From: Trichomonas tenax
Taxonomy: Eukaryota; Parabasalia; Trichomonadida; Trichomonadidae
Direction: 5' to 3'
Length of the DNA stretch: 15,420 nucleotides
Assembly: GCA_023091735.1 (NCBI GenBank)
Contig: JALKBU010001176.1
Location: 1 to 15,420 of the forward strand
Positions 8,428 through 15,420 of the stretch are shown here, piece by piece (position 1 is the first letter of the stretch; every line of letters starts with the position of its first letter). Position numbers and translations under genes: made by a program. The notes beneath the pieces are model-generated. The model did not search any database. It was not told the DNA's origin and worked only from the letters and a program-made list of their open reading frames with translations.

Positions 8428-8445
8428 ATGCCACTCGAGTAGCAT
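8428..8445. repeat. 18-nt palindrome with one mismatched pair
   Basis: ATGCCACTCGAGTAGCAT is self-complementary except for one pair (positions 8432 and 8441). It lies in gene-free DNA, with no known site assigned. Confidence 0.6.
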
Positions 8446-9090
8446 TATTTATAATATGTGCTTGGTTGATGCAGGTTAAATTGCAAACTTATACAGAGCA
8501 TTGATTCCAAACTACTAATATAAGAATAAATGCTTCATAAATACTTATTACTTAATATATTAATGCATGATCATTGATCGAGCTGGAGTCTAATAATACA
8601 TATTGAGAAAAGATGAAATCATTCATTCTTTTGAATAAATCAATGGAATATACAATTACCATTGGTTTTTTCCCTGAGAGAATTCAGAACGGATACGCAC
8701 GTTGCTACATCTGATGATATACTCAAAGAATATCGCATTCAATATAAGTTATTTCTGGATTATCATCAATGGATAATGACATTGGTGTGTTTGCCAAGAA
8801 TGCAACATTCCCGTGTACTAGAGTAGTTGATTTTGCTAGTATCATATCATTCAGTTGTTGTAGCATCATATTCTGCAATTTTTATTAGCCAGGACTATGT
8901 ATCATCGTATAAAAACATATATAATATAATTTCTTAATTGAACATATCATAATGAAAATACTGAAATTTGAAAATCTTTGTGTTTCGAAACTGATATTCA
9001 AAATTTAGATTTGATTTATTAGATTTTTCATGATGAATGCAGAGCAAATAAATATGATCACTTTTCATATAAATGCTCCTCAAAATTTGC

Positions 9091-9108
9091 ATATTTTAAA
9101 ACTAAAAT
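9091..9108 (+). repeat. 18-nt direct repeat, left copy
   Basis: ATATTTTAAAACTAAAAT is identical to 10340-10357. In both places AATTCTAA follows a few bases later (9121-9128 and 10360-10367). The two copies bracket the hairpin array and the orphan ORF. Confidence 0.7.
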
Positions 9109-9123
9109 GTATTGTTTTAAAAT
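9093..9123. repeat. Inverted repeat, 10-bp arms
   Basis: The left arm ATTTTAAAAC (9093-9102) pairs perfectly with 9114-9123 across an 11-nt loop. It is very AT-rich, so it is weaker evidence than the units that follow. Confidence 0.55.
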
Positions 9124-9153
9124 TCTAATCTGATAAAAGCATAACAACATAGT

Positions 9154-9167
9154 TGATTCATGAATCA
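9154..9167. repeat. 14-nt perfect palindrome
   Basis: TGATTCATGAATCA is fully self-complementary. It extends to 9152-9169 with one G/T pair. It sits just before the larger hairpin array. Confidence 0.6.
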
Positions 9168-9235
9168 GCCTCATATGATGGAGCTGTACTATGATTTGAG
9201 CTAAAAAGCAAAATAAAAGTCAATTATTACAAAGC

Positions 9236-9332
9236 TCGCCTATTTGTCAATATTAGGCATAAAGTATGTATGGAATCTAATATTTCTGTGCATTATATGC
9301 ATTCTTCTTGCAAAATATTGACAAATAGGTGA
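9236..9332. repeat. Hairpin array, unit 1
   Basis: Arms at 9236-9254 and 9314-9332 pair over 19 positions with a single G/T (wobble) pair. The inner 16 bp (9239-9254 with 9314-9329) are perfect. The loop is 59 nt. Confidence 0.85.
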
Positions 9333-9356
9333 TTTGTTAAATATCTACTATATTTG

Positions 9357-9463
9357 TTCATAAAATATGGATATCTGACTAAATTATGTATATGAAACGA
9401 ACAAGCATATGAACTCAGTTAATACAATATGTATGATGAAATCAGATATCCATATTTTTTGAA
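9357..9463. repeat. Hairpin array, unit 2
   Basis: Arms at 9357-9378 and 9442-9463 pair over 22 positions with one mismatch. The inner 17 bp (9362-9378 with 9442-9458) are perfect. The loop is 63 nt. Confidence 0.9.
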
Positions 9464-9505
9464 AAACTCAAACAATGTTTCTAAATTAATGAAAAATAAA
9501 TATTA

Positions 9506-9572
9506 ATCATGCAAAATGACTCATTGTATATGAGGGAACTGCAGCCATATGGAGTGAGTCATTCTGCATGAT
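9506..9572. repeat. Hairpin array, unit 3
   Basis: Arms at 9506-9525 and 9553-9572 pair at 18 of 20 positions (one A/C mismatch and one T/G). The loop is 27 nt. Confidence 0.88.
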
Positions 9573-9606
9573 GATCTTATAAAAACATTTAGCAATTTGG
9601 AATTTG

Positions 9607-9677
9607 TCTTGCTGCAATGCTGTTCACAAGAGGTGATCAAGGATATATATACATTTATGAGCAGCATTGCAGCAAGA
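9607..9677. repeat. Hairpin array, unit 4
   Basis: Arms at 9607-9626 and 9658-9677 pair at 20 positions including one T/G. The outer 16 bp (9607-9622 with 9662-9677) are perfect and, unlike the surroundings, rich in G and C (GCTGCAATGCTG). The loop is 31 nt. Confidence 0.92.
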
Positions 9678-9705
9678 AAAATAGGATTCTCAAAAATAAA
9701 GTCAT

Positions 9706-9844
9706 TGAAATTTCGTTGATTTCAAAATTTTTCAACATCATCATTAAAAACAACCCAATGCATAAGGTTGGTAAGACATCTCATCCATTGATCCATTTTT
9801 CATGATGATTATACTCAAACCAAAAAAAACTCAACGAAATTTCA
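9706..9844. repeat. Hairpin array, unit 5 (with nested stem)
   Basis: Perfect 14-bp arms at 9706-9719 and 9831-9844. Inside the 111-nt loop a second 8-bp inverted repeat pairs 9737-9744 with 9802-9809, so the whole unit could fold as one long imperfect hairpin. It ends 28 nt before the orphan ORF. Confidence 0.8.
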
Positions 9845-9867
9845 TGGTTTTCTTGAGGCAATTCTGC

Positions 9868-9873
9868 TCATAA
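9868..9873 (+). promoter_or_regulatory. Initiator-like TCATAA abutting the start of the orphan ORF
   Basis: TCATAATG has the same arrangement as at the 14-3-3 gene, with A(+1) at 9870 and ATG at 9873. It supports this ATG as a real start, and weakly supports the ORF as a transcribed gene. Confidence 0.35.
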
Positions 9874-10301
9874 TGGTCAACATTGTCCATGTAAGGCCAC
9901 TTGATAACAGAATTGACAAAAACACTTTACATACTTTTCCTGACACTTTTTGGGACAGGATTTCCTTAAGCTACATTAACATACTCCAAATTGATGAGAG
10001 ACTTCTTGATTTGCAAAGTGGCTTCTTTGATACTATTCATTGTTGTGCTTATTACTTAAGAACAGAAGATTTTTATATTGATTCAACGATAACAGCAATT
10101 AATAGAGTGTACAAAGCTGTTTATGTGTCTGATTTATACCCTGATCCTACATTTTGTCTTATTAATGTTACAAGAGGAATAACTGCTCAGTGTCCTGATG
10201 CAAGATATATTCCAAAATTTGTAGTTAGTGAAGAAACTTGTATTCAATGTGGACCAAATTCAAGGTTCTCATATTTTCTTTCATTCTTCATAAAACCATA
10301 A
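9873..10301 (+). CDS. Hypothetical protein, 142 residues
   Basis: I do not recognise this protein. It starts at an ATG with an adjacent Initiator-like TCATAA and ends at TAA. Its composition is protein-like and soluble, with no signal peptide or membrane segment. Six cysteines are present, paired as CC (57-58), single in FCLINV and QCPD, and clustered in ETCIQCGPNS near residues 121-130. The N-terminal 60 residues alternate charged and hydrophobic residues (for example TFPDTFWDRISLSYI). The hydrophobic end (YFLSFFIKP) may mean the gene is truncated relative to a longer relative, as the CxxC region could begin a further domain. It follows the hairpin array by 28 bases and converges on the Hop2 gene (103-nt gap). 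It could be a lineage-specific gene or the surviving part of a larger one. Confidence 0.55.
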   Translation: MVNIVHVRPLDNRIDKNTLHTFPDTFWDRISLSYINILQIDERLLDLQSGFFDTIHCCAYYLRTEDFYIDSTITAINRVYKAVYVSDLYPDPTFCLINVTRGITAQCPDARYIPKFVVSEETCIQCGPNSRFSYFLSFFIKP

Positions 10302-10339
10302 GCAGTAGACTCAAACATGTGTTTCAAATATCTTTTAAT

Positions 10340-10357
10340 ATATTTTAAAACTAAAAT
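10340..10357 (+). repeat. 18-nt direct repeat, right copy
   Basis: Identical to 9091-9108. It lies between the orphan ORF and the 3' end of the Hop2 gene. Both copies are followed by AATTCTAA. Confidence 0.7.
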
Positions 10358-10404
10358 CCAATTCTAACAATGAAAAATATTAAATTTATTAAATAACAAA
10401 AAAA

Positions 10405-11079
10405 TTACAAATCTATAACAGTGTACTTTCTATCCTTAAACTCAAGCTTAAGATGATACTGTTCATCAGTTTCTAGGCCTTCATCTTCGATTAATTCTGC
10501 AGGCTTTTTATCCATTCCTTCTTGACCACATATTTCATTGAGAATATCATAGCATAGTGATCTTCTCTTCTTCCATTGTTCACAACGTGTGTTGAAATCT
10601 TTTTGAATTTTTGCAATATCGTCGGGATTGATTCCTTGTGCGGATTGGATCAATTCATCACGATGTATTGCTATTTTTCCGCATTCATTCTCAATTTGAA
10701 CACGATATTCTCTGAGATCATCTAATTTACGTGTTGAAGCTAAAATATCTCTTCTAGCTTTCAATTCATCACGCATCACCTGTAATTGTTTGAATTGTTC
10801 AGATAATTGATCATTATATTGATCCATTTGAATTAATTGCTCTTTAGAAGCGACTTCTTTGCCTTCTTGTTTGGCAAAATACAGCTTTGCTGTCTTTCCT
10901 GCTAATTTACACGTGATTTTGTTCTCTTCGACAAGTTGATCTAAAGCTTTTTGAATATTTGTTTTTGTAAACTCGCCGTGCATTTCATCGACTAAGTTTG
11001 TCGAACTGTAGGGTCTGTTTCGCTCCAAAAGGAATTCGTAGATCTGTGATATTGAATTCGCTTTCGATTTTGGAGGCAT
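10405..11079 (-). CDS. HOP2: Hop2 homologue (TBPIP family), meiotic recombination factor
   Basis: This 224-residue protein matches the Hop2/PSMC3IP family in order and length. Residues 10-70 are a winged-helix domain (IYEFLLERNRPYSSTNLV, then ALDQLVEENKIT and GKTAKLYFAKQ, close to the family's NRPYSS, ALEQL and GK-x-KIYFADQ blocks). Residues 80-145 are a heptad-rich coiled coil that in the family pairs with Mnd1. The C-terminal part has EQWKKRRSLCYDILNEI (167-183) and DEGLETDEQY (199-208), matching the family's WRKRKR and GIETDEDY. Hop2-Mnd1 stabilises Dmc1/Rad51 filaments and promotes strand invasion in meiosis. I chose the ATG at 11079 because the Initiator-like TCATTG sits directly before it, and six extra codons upstream would need a TTG start. 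The stop TAA is not followed by A, but TTTAATAAATTTAATA lies about 15-20 nt downstream. No truncation is seen. Confidence 0.93.
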   Translation of the reverse strand: MPPKSKANSISQIYEFLLERNRPYSSTNLVDEMHGEFTKTNIQKALDQLVEENKITCKLAGKTAKLYFAKQEGKEVASKEQLIQMDQYNDQLSEQFKQLQVMRDELKARRDILASTRKLDDLREYRVQIENECGKIAIHRDELIQSAQGINPDDIAKIQKDFNTRCEQWKKRRSLCYDILNEICGQEGMDKKPAELIEDEGLETDEQYHLKLEFKDRKYTVIDL

Positions 11080-11085
11080 CAATGA
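11080..11085 (-). promoter_or_regulatory. Initiator-like TCATTG directly before the Hop2 start
   Basis: Read on the minus strand, TTTCATTGATG places A(+1) at 11083, four bases before the ATG. The sixth base departs from a strict TCAYWW, so the match is partial. Confidence 0.35.
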
Positions 11086-12641
11086 AATACTTGACAAATA
11101 AACTCAATAATATGTCATGTAAATCGAAAGTGACGAAAAAAATTAAGTTTAAGGGACAGACAGGGGGGCTAACCTTATTTCTCACTTTTTGCTGATGGTT
11201 TATTCCAAGTTAAGCGAGAAAAGTTCACTTCTGATTTCCAAATATATTGGAGAATTTGTTCAGCACCTGATGCTAAGCATGTGACATTTTATCAGCAAAA
11301 CCTTTTCCGACAATAAAAAATATTGAAATTTCATCAAAATTCAAAATGATTGCCAATTACATTCGTGCTCTATGCTGATGCTGTCTACTGTCTTTTACAT
11401 TGATTATGATATTTAATATTATATTTTGCTTTTTAATCATTGTAAAAGCAGAGTTATAGATTGTATTCATATTTACTGGTAATTTGTTAGTACGACCTTT
11501 GATTTATACTTTTTATTTGTAAATAATTGTCAATGAATTCTTTGAATATCATGGTTTTATGAGAATTTATAGAGCTGCTCGGAATTGCTTTAATTTCTTA
11601 GTAAGACCCATCATGTGAAAAACGGGAGAGCCCAATAACTAAGGTGACAAGCTTAGGAGATTATTTTATATCAAGAAATTACTTCGAAAATTCAATTCAG
11701 AGTGCCATAGAGGTATAAACGTACTTATCGGTTGCAGGTTAGAATAAAACCTTATAAAACCTTTTTTTTTTCAAAATATATAACCTTATAATTTTCCCTC
11801 TAAAATTTCTGGTTTAGTGTTATGACAATGCATTCAACAAGCGATAAACAAAGATGATGCTAATTAAGTTGCAGCAGAACTTACTAATGCATATTTGCGT
11901 GTTATCTTAAATGTAATTTGCAATCTAACTTTCATATTTGATTAGTTTTAATTAATCATTATTGATATACTTATCATACTATTTATATGACCATTTGACA
12001 AGTTGAAGAGTATCTATTACACAAAGATACAACTCAACATCACCATAACAAAGAATGATTCGCCAGAACAATGTATATTGTAAGGGACGCTGCTTGAAAG
12101 TAAGAAGTTATGCAACAACAATATAGCAAGAAATCAGGAGATAGGCAAAAGAATAATGTGATAAAAAATAAAAGTGTATTTTTATCGGATGCTTCGATGT
12201 AAATATGATTTTCCAAATAATTCATACATAAGATTCAAGAAATCTCAGAGAGCCCAAGCCAGACTGGTGATCAAATACCTAAAATAGCTTGAGTAGTTCT
12301 CGACGAATATATGGCTCAATTGCTAAGTCTTGGAAAGATAGACAACAATCACGTTTTTGTTATGAACTTCACTTCCCTAATTTCGGTTCAGAACATTTTC
12401 TACATCTTTAAAGACTATTTTATTGATTAATTTTCCAAATCAACAATTATTAAATTGATTTGAAAACATATTTCAAGAAAATTATCCATACCATTATAAA
12501 TAGATTCTATATAAAGATTTCCAAATATGAAAAAGGATAAAATAGAATGATTCATGCTTGTAGGAGAAAAATGGAAATGATTATGGATTTTGTCATGTAA
12601 ATTTAAATTTTGTTATGTAAAATGTCAATAAATAATAACAG
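11086..12641. other. 1.5 kb divergent intergenic region
   Basis: This lies between the divergently transcribed Hop2 and CDK-like genes. Open frames are short and without domains, including a 61-codon minus-strand frame at 12225-12040 that is just AT-driven hydrophobic residues. T- and A-rich tracts occur (11762-11772). I see no tRNA, repeat family or clear promoter element other than those next to the genes. Confidence 0.5.
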
Positions 12642-13601
12642 ATGAATACTTTAGTGAAAGGCTATGGCGAGATCACTGCCATTGACATGGGCAGATTCTC
12701 GACTGTCTACAAAGCACAGGAATTGTCGACAAAGATAACATTTGCGATTAAATCAATCAGTTTAACCTCAAGAGCGACTTATTCTGTTGCTCCTTATCGC
12801 GAAATTCAAGCTTTAAGTGTCTGCGAACACCAAAATATCATGAAACTTCATGAAGTTGTGCAATCAGCTTCAGCAATTAACTTAGTTATGGAATATATTC
12901 CTTATAATCTATCAAAAGTCTTATCAGCGAACATTGTCTCCGAAGCATTGGCGAAGGGATTTATTTTACAGCTGTTTAGAGGCCTCGCACACATGCATTC
13001 ACTTGGAATGATTCACAGAGACATAAAACCTCAAAATTTGCTGGTAACTAAACAAGGAATACTCAAAATATGTGATCTCGGTCTTTGCCGACTTCTCACA
13101 GATCATTCTAATCAACAAGGATATGATGATAGTCATGCATGGACTTTACAAGTAGGAACACATTATTATAGATCACCAGAACTGCTGTATGGTGATAGAA
13201 ATTATGGATATGCTATAGATATATGGGCCGCCGGTTGTGTTATGGCTGAAATTTTAACTGGATCTCCACTATTTCCTGGCACAGGCGATGTCGAATTACT
13301 TGCAATGATAAGTGATCTCTTAGGCGATGCTTCAGAAAAGAATTGGCCAGGAATCTCACAACTTTCAGATTTTGGAAAAATCTGTTTCAAGGAGAAACCA
13401 TCGAAAGACTTTCATGAAATATTCCCATCTGTAAGTGAGGAAGCTATTGATCTACTTCAAAAGATTATAGTTTACGATCCTGCAAAAAGAATTTCAGCTG
13501 CTGATGCATTAAAGCATCCATGGTTTAGAACAGAGCCAGCACCTATAATAGCACCATTTGATGGTCAATCATTCGATATTTTGCAGCATTCATATATTTG
13601 A
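12642..13601 (+). CDS. CDK20/CCRK-like cyclin-dependent protein kinase
   Basis: The 319-residue protein is a complete kinase domain. It has the ATP lysine K37 (FAIK), the alpha-C glutamate E54 in YREIQAL (in place of PSTAIRE), the catalytic loop HRDIKPQNLL (125-134), DLG at 145-147 in place of DFG, T-loop T168, and YRSPELLYG (176-184). Residues 178-252 resemble human CDK20: SPLFPG, WPGISQLSDFGKICFKE against CDK20's WPELTELPDYNKISFKE, and DPAKRISAADALKHPWF. CDK20 (LF2 in Chlamydomonas) controls flagellar length and cell-cycle entry, and trichomonads are flagellated. The glycine loop is degenerate: DMGRFSTV keeps one of the three GxGxxG glycines. An insertion of several residues precedes the T-loop threonine (TDHSNQQGYDDSHAW). 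The start ATG has no strong Initiator beside it. It could instead be another divergent CDK of the group. Confidence 0.9.
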   Translation: MNTLVKGYGEITAIDMGRFSTVYKAQELSTKITFAIKSISLTSRATYSVAPYREIQALSVCEHQNIMKLHEVVQSASAINLVMEYIPYNLSKVLSANIVSEALAKGFILQLFRGLAHMHSLGMIHRDIKPQNLLVTKQGILKICDLGLCRLLTDHSNQQGYDDSHAWTLQVGTHYYRSPELLYGDRNYGYAIDIWAAGCVMAEILTGSPLFPGTGDVELLAMISDLLGDASEKNWPGISQLSDFGKICFKEKPSKDFHEIFPSVSEEAIDLLQKIIVYDPAKRISAADALKHPWFRTEPAPIIAPFDGQSFDILQHSYI

Positions 13602-13941
13602 AATATTTATTTTGTTATTTTGTATGTGTTAGTTATTTCTAAATGTTATAATATTACAAGCATAAGACAAAAATTATATTTAAATATCTCAATAGAGATA
13701 AAATAAAATATATCAAATATTTGCCATGGAAAGAACTCAAAGGGAATGAAAGTGCAAGCTCGAATTCAGCTATTTTTGATAGACATAGACTTGACGTAAA
13801 TTAAACTCAAATATAATATTTTTGGCCCCCAAAAAAATTATAAGATTTGCCTGAAAACGTAATAAGTCAAGTCTTTGTAGGTGAACTTTTTTTCTAAATT
13901 TTGTAATTTCAATAACTTTTCGATTAAAAAAAATAATATTT
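13602..13941. other. Short convergent intergenic region
   Basis: This is the shared 3' region of the kinase (plus strand) and uS11 (minus strand). The kinase stop is TGA without an overlapping TAAA. TAAA occurs downstream at several places (for example within TTTAAATATC near 13680). No gene is supported. Confidence 0.45.
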
Positions 13942-14415
13942 TTAAAGGCGGCGACCACGGCGACCACCCTTCCTGCGTGTAGAGTCGTGTGGAAGTGGTG
14001 TAACATCCTCGATGCGGCCGATCTTGACGCCAGCACGAGCAAGAGCGCGGAGGGCCGACTGAGCACCCTGCTGTGGAAGGCGGCGTGTGGAACCACCTTC
14101 ACCGCGGAACTTAATGTGAACGCCATCGATACCGAGCTCTTTCAGACGAGCAGCGACAGCCTGGGCGGCAAGCATAGCAGCATATGGTGTAGCTTCATCA
14201 CGCTGAGCGCGGACAGCGATACCACCTGTGCAGCGGGCGAGTGTTTCTGAGCCAGAAAGATCTGTAACGTGGACGAATGTATCGTTCTTTGAGGCATAGA
14301 TGTGAGCAACACCGAGAATAACTTCGCCCTCCTTCTTCTGTGGGCCGAGCTGGACGTCCTTCTTTGATGTCGTTTGCTGTTCGACGGGAGCAGCAGCAGC
14401 TTGTGGAGCAGACAT
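13942..14415 (-). CDS. RPS14: Cytosolic small-subunit ribosomal protein uS11 (S14)
   Basis: This 157-residue protein is close to the eukaryotic S14 length (about 151). Strong matches are [18 protein letters not shown] (48-65), [19 protein letters not shown] (72-90), [20 protein letters not shown] (117-136) and the C-terminal [14 protein letters not shown] (144-157), which is nearly identical across eukaryotes. uS11 sits in the platform of the 40S subunit and contacts the mRNA exit region of 18S rRNA. I chose the ATG at 14415 (MSAPQAA) because the extra 24 codons upstream start without ATG and have no similarity. The N-terminus is alanine and glutamine rich, unlike animals. The usual KTPGPGAQ region reads RLPQQGAQ. 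G+C in this gene is visibly higher than in its neighbours, as expected for a strongly expressed, codon-biased gene. The stop reads TAAA. Confidence 0.97.
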   Translation of the reverse strand: MSAPQAAAAPVEQQTTSKKDVQLGPQKKEGEVILGVAHIYASKNDTFVHVTDLSGSETLARCTGGIAVRAQRDEATPYAAMLAAQAVAARLKELGIDGVHIKFRGEGGSTRRLPQQGAQSALRALARAGVKIGRIEDVTPLPHDSTRRKGGRRGRRL

Positions 14416-14694
14416 TTTACAAAAAGGCCAAACCAAAAACCGCCGACGATAGAAATCAAAGACATAGATTTTGTCCTCTTTTAACACAAATTTAGTAAAT
14501 TCATAGTGTGTAGATCCTATTTTTACAAGAATTTTGGCTTTTCCTTTCGAATTTTGAAATTCAATTTTTTGTAACTTGATTTTATTACTTTTATTCGGAT
14601 CAACAGAGTATTGTATTTGAGGTCATTTAGGAATTAGAATTCTAATTAATGTACCCTCATTATAAATTTGTGGCCCTCTTAAAGAGAAAAAATG
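14416..14694. other. Shared divergent upstream region of uS11 and the Pmp-like copy
   Basis: No open frame of note. It contains the CCTTT element of uS11 (listed separately) and GC-rich CGGCGG at 14441-14446 (complement CCGCCG), unusual in this AT-rich setting. Confidence 0.45.
14423..14427 (-). promoter_or_regulatory. CCTTT (M5-like) core promoter element of uS11
   Basis: On the minus strand, GGCCTTTTTGTAAAATG places CCTTT 8-12 bases before the start codon. No TCAYWW Initiator lies nearby. In Trichomonas vaginalis the M5 motif (CCTTT) is described as an alternative start-site element. The match is five bases, so it is tentative. Confidence 0.35.
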
Positions 14695-14700
14695 TCATTA
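14695..14700 (+). promoter_or_regulatory. Initiator-like TCATTA of the second Pmp-like copy
   Basis: Same sequence and spacing as at 4262-4267. The next ATG (14711) is followed after one codon by TGA. A second ATG inside TTTCATGATT (14728) opens a different frame that stops after about 30 codons. Confidence 0.4.
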
Positions 14701-14853
14701 TTTTTTATTTATGAGTTGAATTGTTTCATGATTCATATTATTACTGGAACAATTTCGTTTTTTGTTTATTCACGGAAGTCTTTGGGAATATGTTTACCCT
14801 GGCGAAAGAATCGATTATAAACACCCGAATAATAACCAACTTTCATCGACAAC
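14695..14853 (+). repeat. 159-nt block identical to 4262-4420
   Basis: Identity with the left copy is complete to 14853 and breaks at 14854 (A instead of C). The block covers the Initiator-like element, leader and start of the coding frame. Confidence 0.95.
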
Positions 14854-15420
14854 AGTTCAAAATTATTATGTCGATGATTGTCAATTTCATTCTCTTCCGA
14901 ACCGTGCAATTTATATTTCAACATCATCGACATCGACAAATAAAATTCTTGTTTCTCGCTCACTTTTCCATTCATGTTTTGTTCCCAATGGAAATGGTGG
15001 CTCTATCTATATTTTTGGTGGATACATCGTTTATTTCCAGGTATGTTGTATCAACCTGCCAAAAATAGGTGGTAACAATATTGAGGAAAATTCGGGACTT
15101 TTTTCATATTCTAAAAGCTCAAATGGTGTCTCATTCATTAATTGTATGAATGAAAGCACTATTGCAGAAGGAGGTGATATAGATGTGGGGAACTCTGTTA
15201 ATTATAGAAATTATGGAACCCAATATTACAAATCTAACAATTGCTCAAATGTCAATTCGAGTTATCTTACATATGATTTTCTACCAGAAAACAATTTAAC
15301 TTTATCTTATTCTAATTTGTTCAATACCACTACTCGTGGGAGTGGAGGGATTGGATTAAGAAGTCGCAAATTTCAATTTTTTATGCTAAATGTATTGAAT
15401 AACAAATGTACTATATATAA
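14732..15420 (+). CDS. Pmp-like beta-helix surface protein gene, 5' part (continues beyond window)
   Basis: The frame is open from the TGA at 14729-14731 to the window end, 229 codons with no stop. It begins LLLEQFRFLFIHGSLWEYVY, a hydrophobic run that could be a signal peptide. Repeated short strands with small residues and cysteines follow (QFHSL, SRSLFHSC, GGSIYIFGG, SFINCMNE, NNCSNVNSSY, GSGGIGL), as in the Pmp-like beta-helix families of trichomonads. Such proteins are thought to be displayed on or shed from the cell surface, though few have been studied. The differences from the broken copy are largely synonymous, which indicates past selection on the protein. It has no in-frame ATG at the 5' end, so either this copy is also defective at its start or its start is unconventional. 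It is divergent to uS11. Confidence 0.65.

Larger units (their letters stand above)
5182..9090. other. Nearly 4 kb AT-rich region with no supportable gene
   Basis: Open frames here are short (up to 74 codons), without domains, and often begin without ATG. The patches that read least like noise are 7452-7649 on the minus strand and about 7890-8000 on the plus strand (FTNCVRHVCATG...NFHGSRHAYIGI), and these may be gene relics. Other contents are a TGGAA-rich patch at 5500-5570, long A/T tracts at 7013-7048, a B-box-like 11-mer at 7049-7059, and two palindromes listed separately. I see no rRNA, tRNA or intact mobile element. Confidence 0.5.

Noticed and set aside
9617..9805. 62-codon frame crossing hairpin units 4 and 5
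   Set aside because: It begins inside one stem and ends inside the loop of the next, with no protein-like pattern. The inverted repeats explain the sequence better.
9236..9844. Reading the hairpin array as a CRISPR array
   Set aside because: The arms of different units are unrelated, whereas a CRISPR array has one repeated sequence. The host also looks eukaryotic.

Overview
This window looks like nuclear DNA of a trichomonad (a parabasalid protist; Tritrichomonas or Trichomonas are the best fits, and I cannot settle which). The reasons are long AT-rich intergenic stretches, intron-less eukaryotic genes (14-3-3, cytosolic ribosomal protein uS11, a CDK-like kinase, the meiotic factor Hop2), TCAYWW Initiator-like elements a few bases upstream of start codons, TAAA overlapping several stop codons, and two copies of a beta-helix (Pmp-like) surface-protein family typical of this group. 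This is inference from motifs; no database search was run.

Layout, left to right. Positions 1-143 hold the last 46 codons of an unrecognised gene. Positions 447-812 are a decayed partial copy of the GT61-type glycosyltransferase gene that lies intact, or nearly so, at 1154-2467. A 14-3-3 gene follows at 3025-3756. Positions 4262-4880 hold a broken Pmp-like gene. Its 3' end abuts, tail to tail, the C-terminal remnant of an unrelated minus-strand gene (5181-4864). Positions 5182-9090 are almost 4 kb of AT-rich DNA with no gene I can support. Positions 9236-9844 contain five consecutive inverted repeats with different sequences, immediately upstream of an orphan 142-codon ORF (9873-10301). A Hop2 (TBPIP) gene lies on the minus strand at 11079-10405. 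After a 1.5 kb divergent intergenic region comes a CDK20/CCRK-like kinase (12642-13601). It converges on uS11 (RPS14, minus strand, 14415-13942). The right edge carries the second Pmp-like copy (14732 to the end of the window, still open).

The housekeeping genes are unrelated and look independently transcribed. 14-3-3 is a phosphoprotein adaptor, uS11 is part of the small ribosomal subunit platform, Hop2 is the partner of Mnd1 in Dmc1-driven strand exchange, and the CDK20-like kinase may control flagellar length or the cell cycle. Two gene families (GT61 and Pmp-like) each show a truncated extra copy with a block of very high identity joined to a more diverged block, which suggests local gene conversion.

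The most unusual structure is the hairpin array at 9236-9844. Its arms are about 14-22 nt, every arm sequence is different, and the units are separated by roughly 28-42 nt. The array and the orphan ORF are together bracketed by an 18-nt direct repeat (9091-9108 and 10340-10357).
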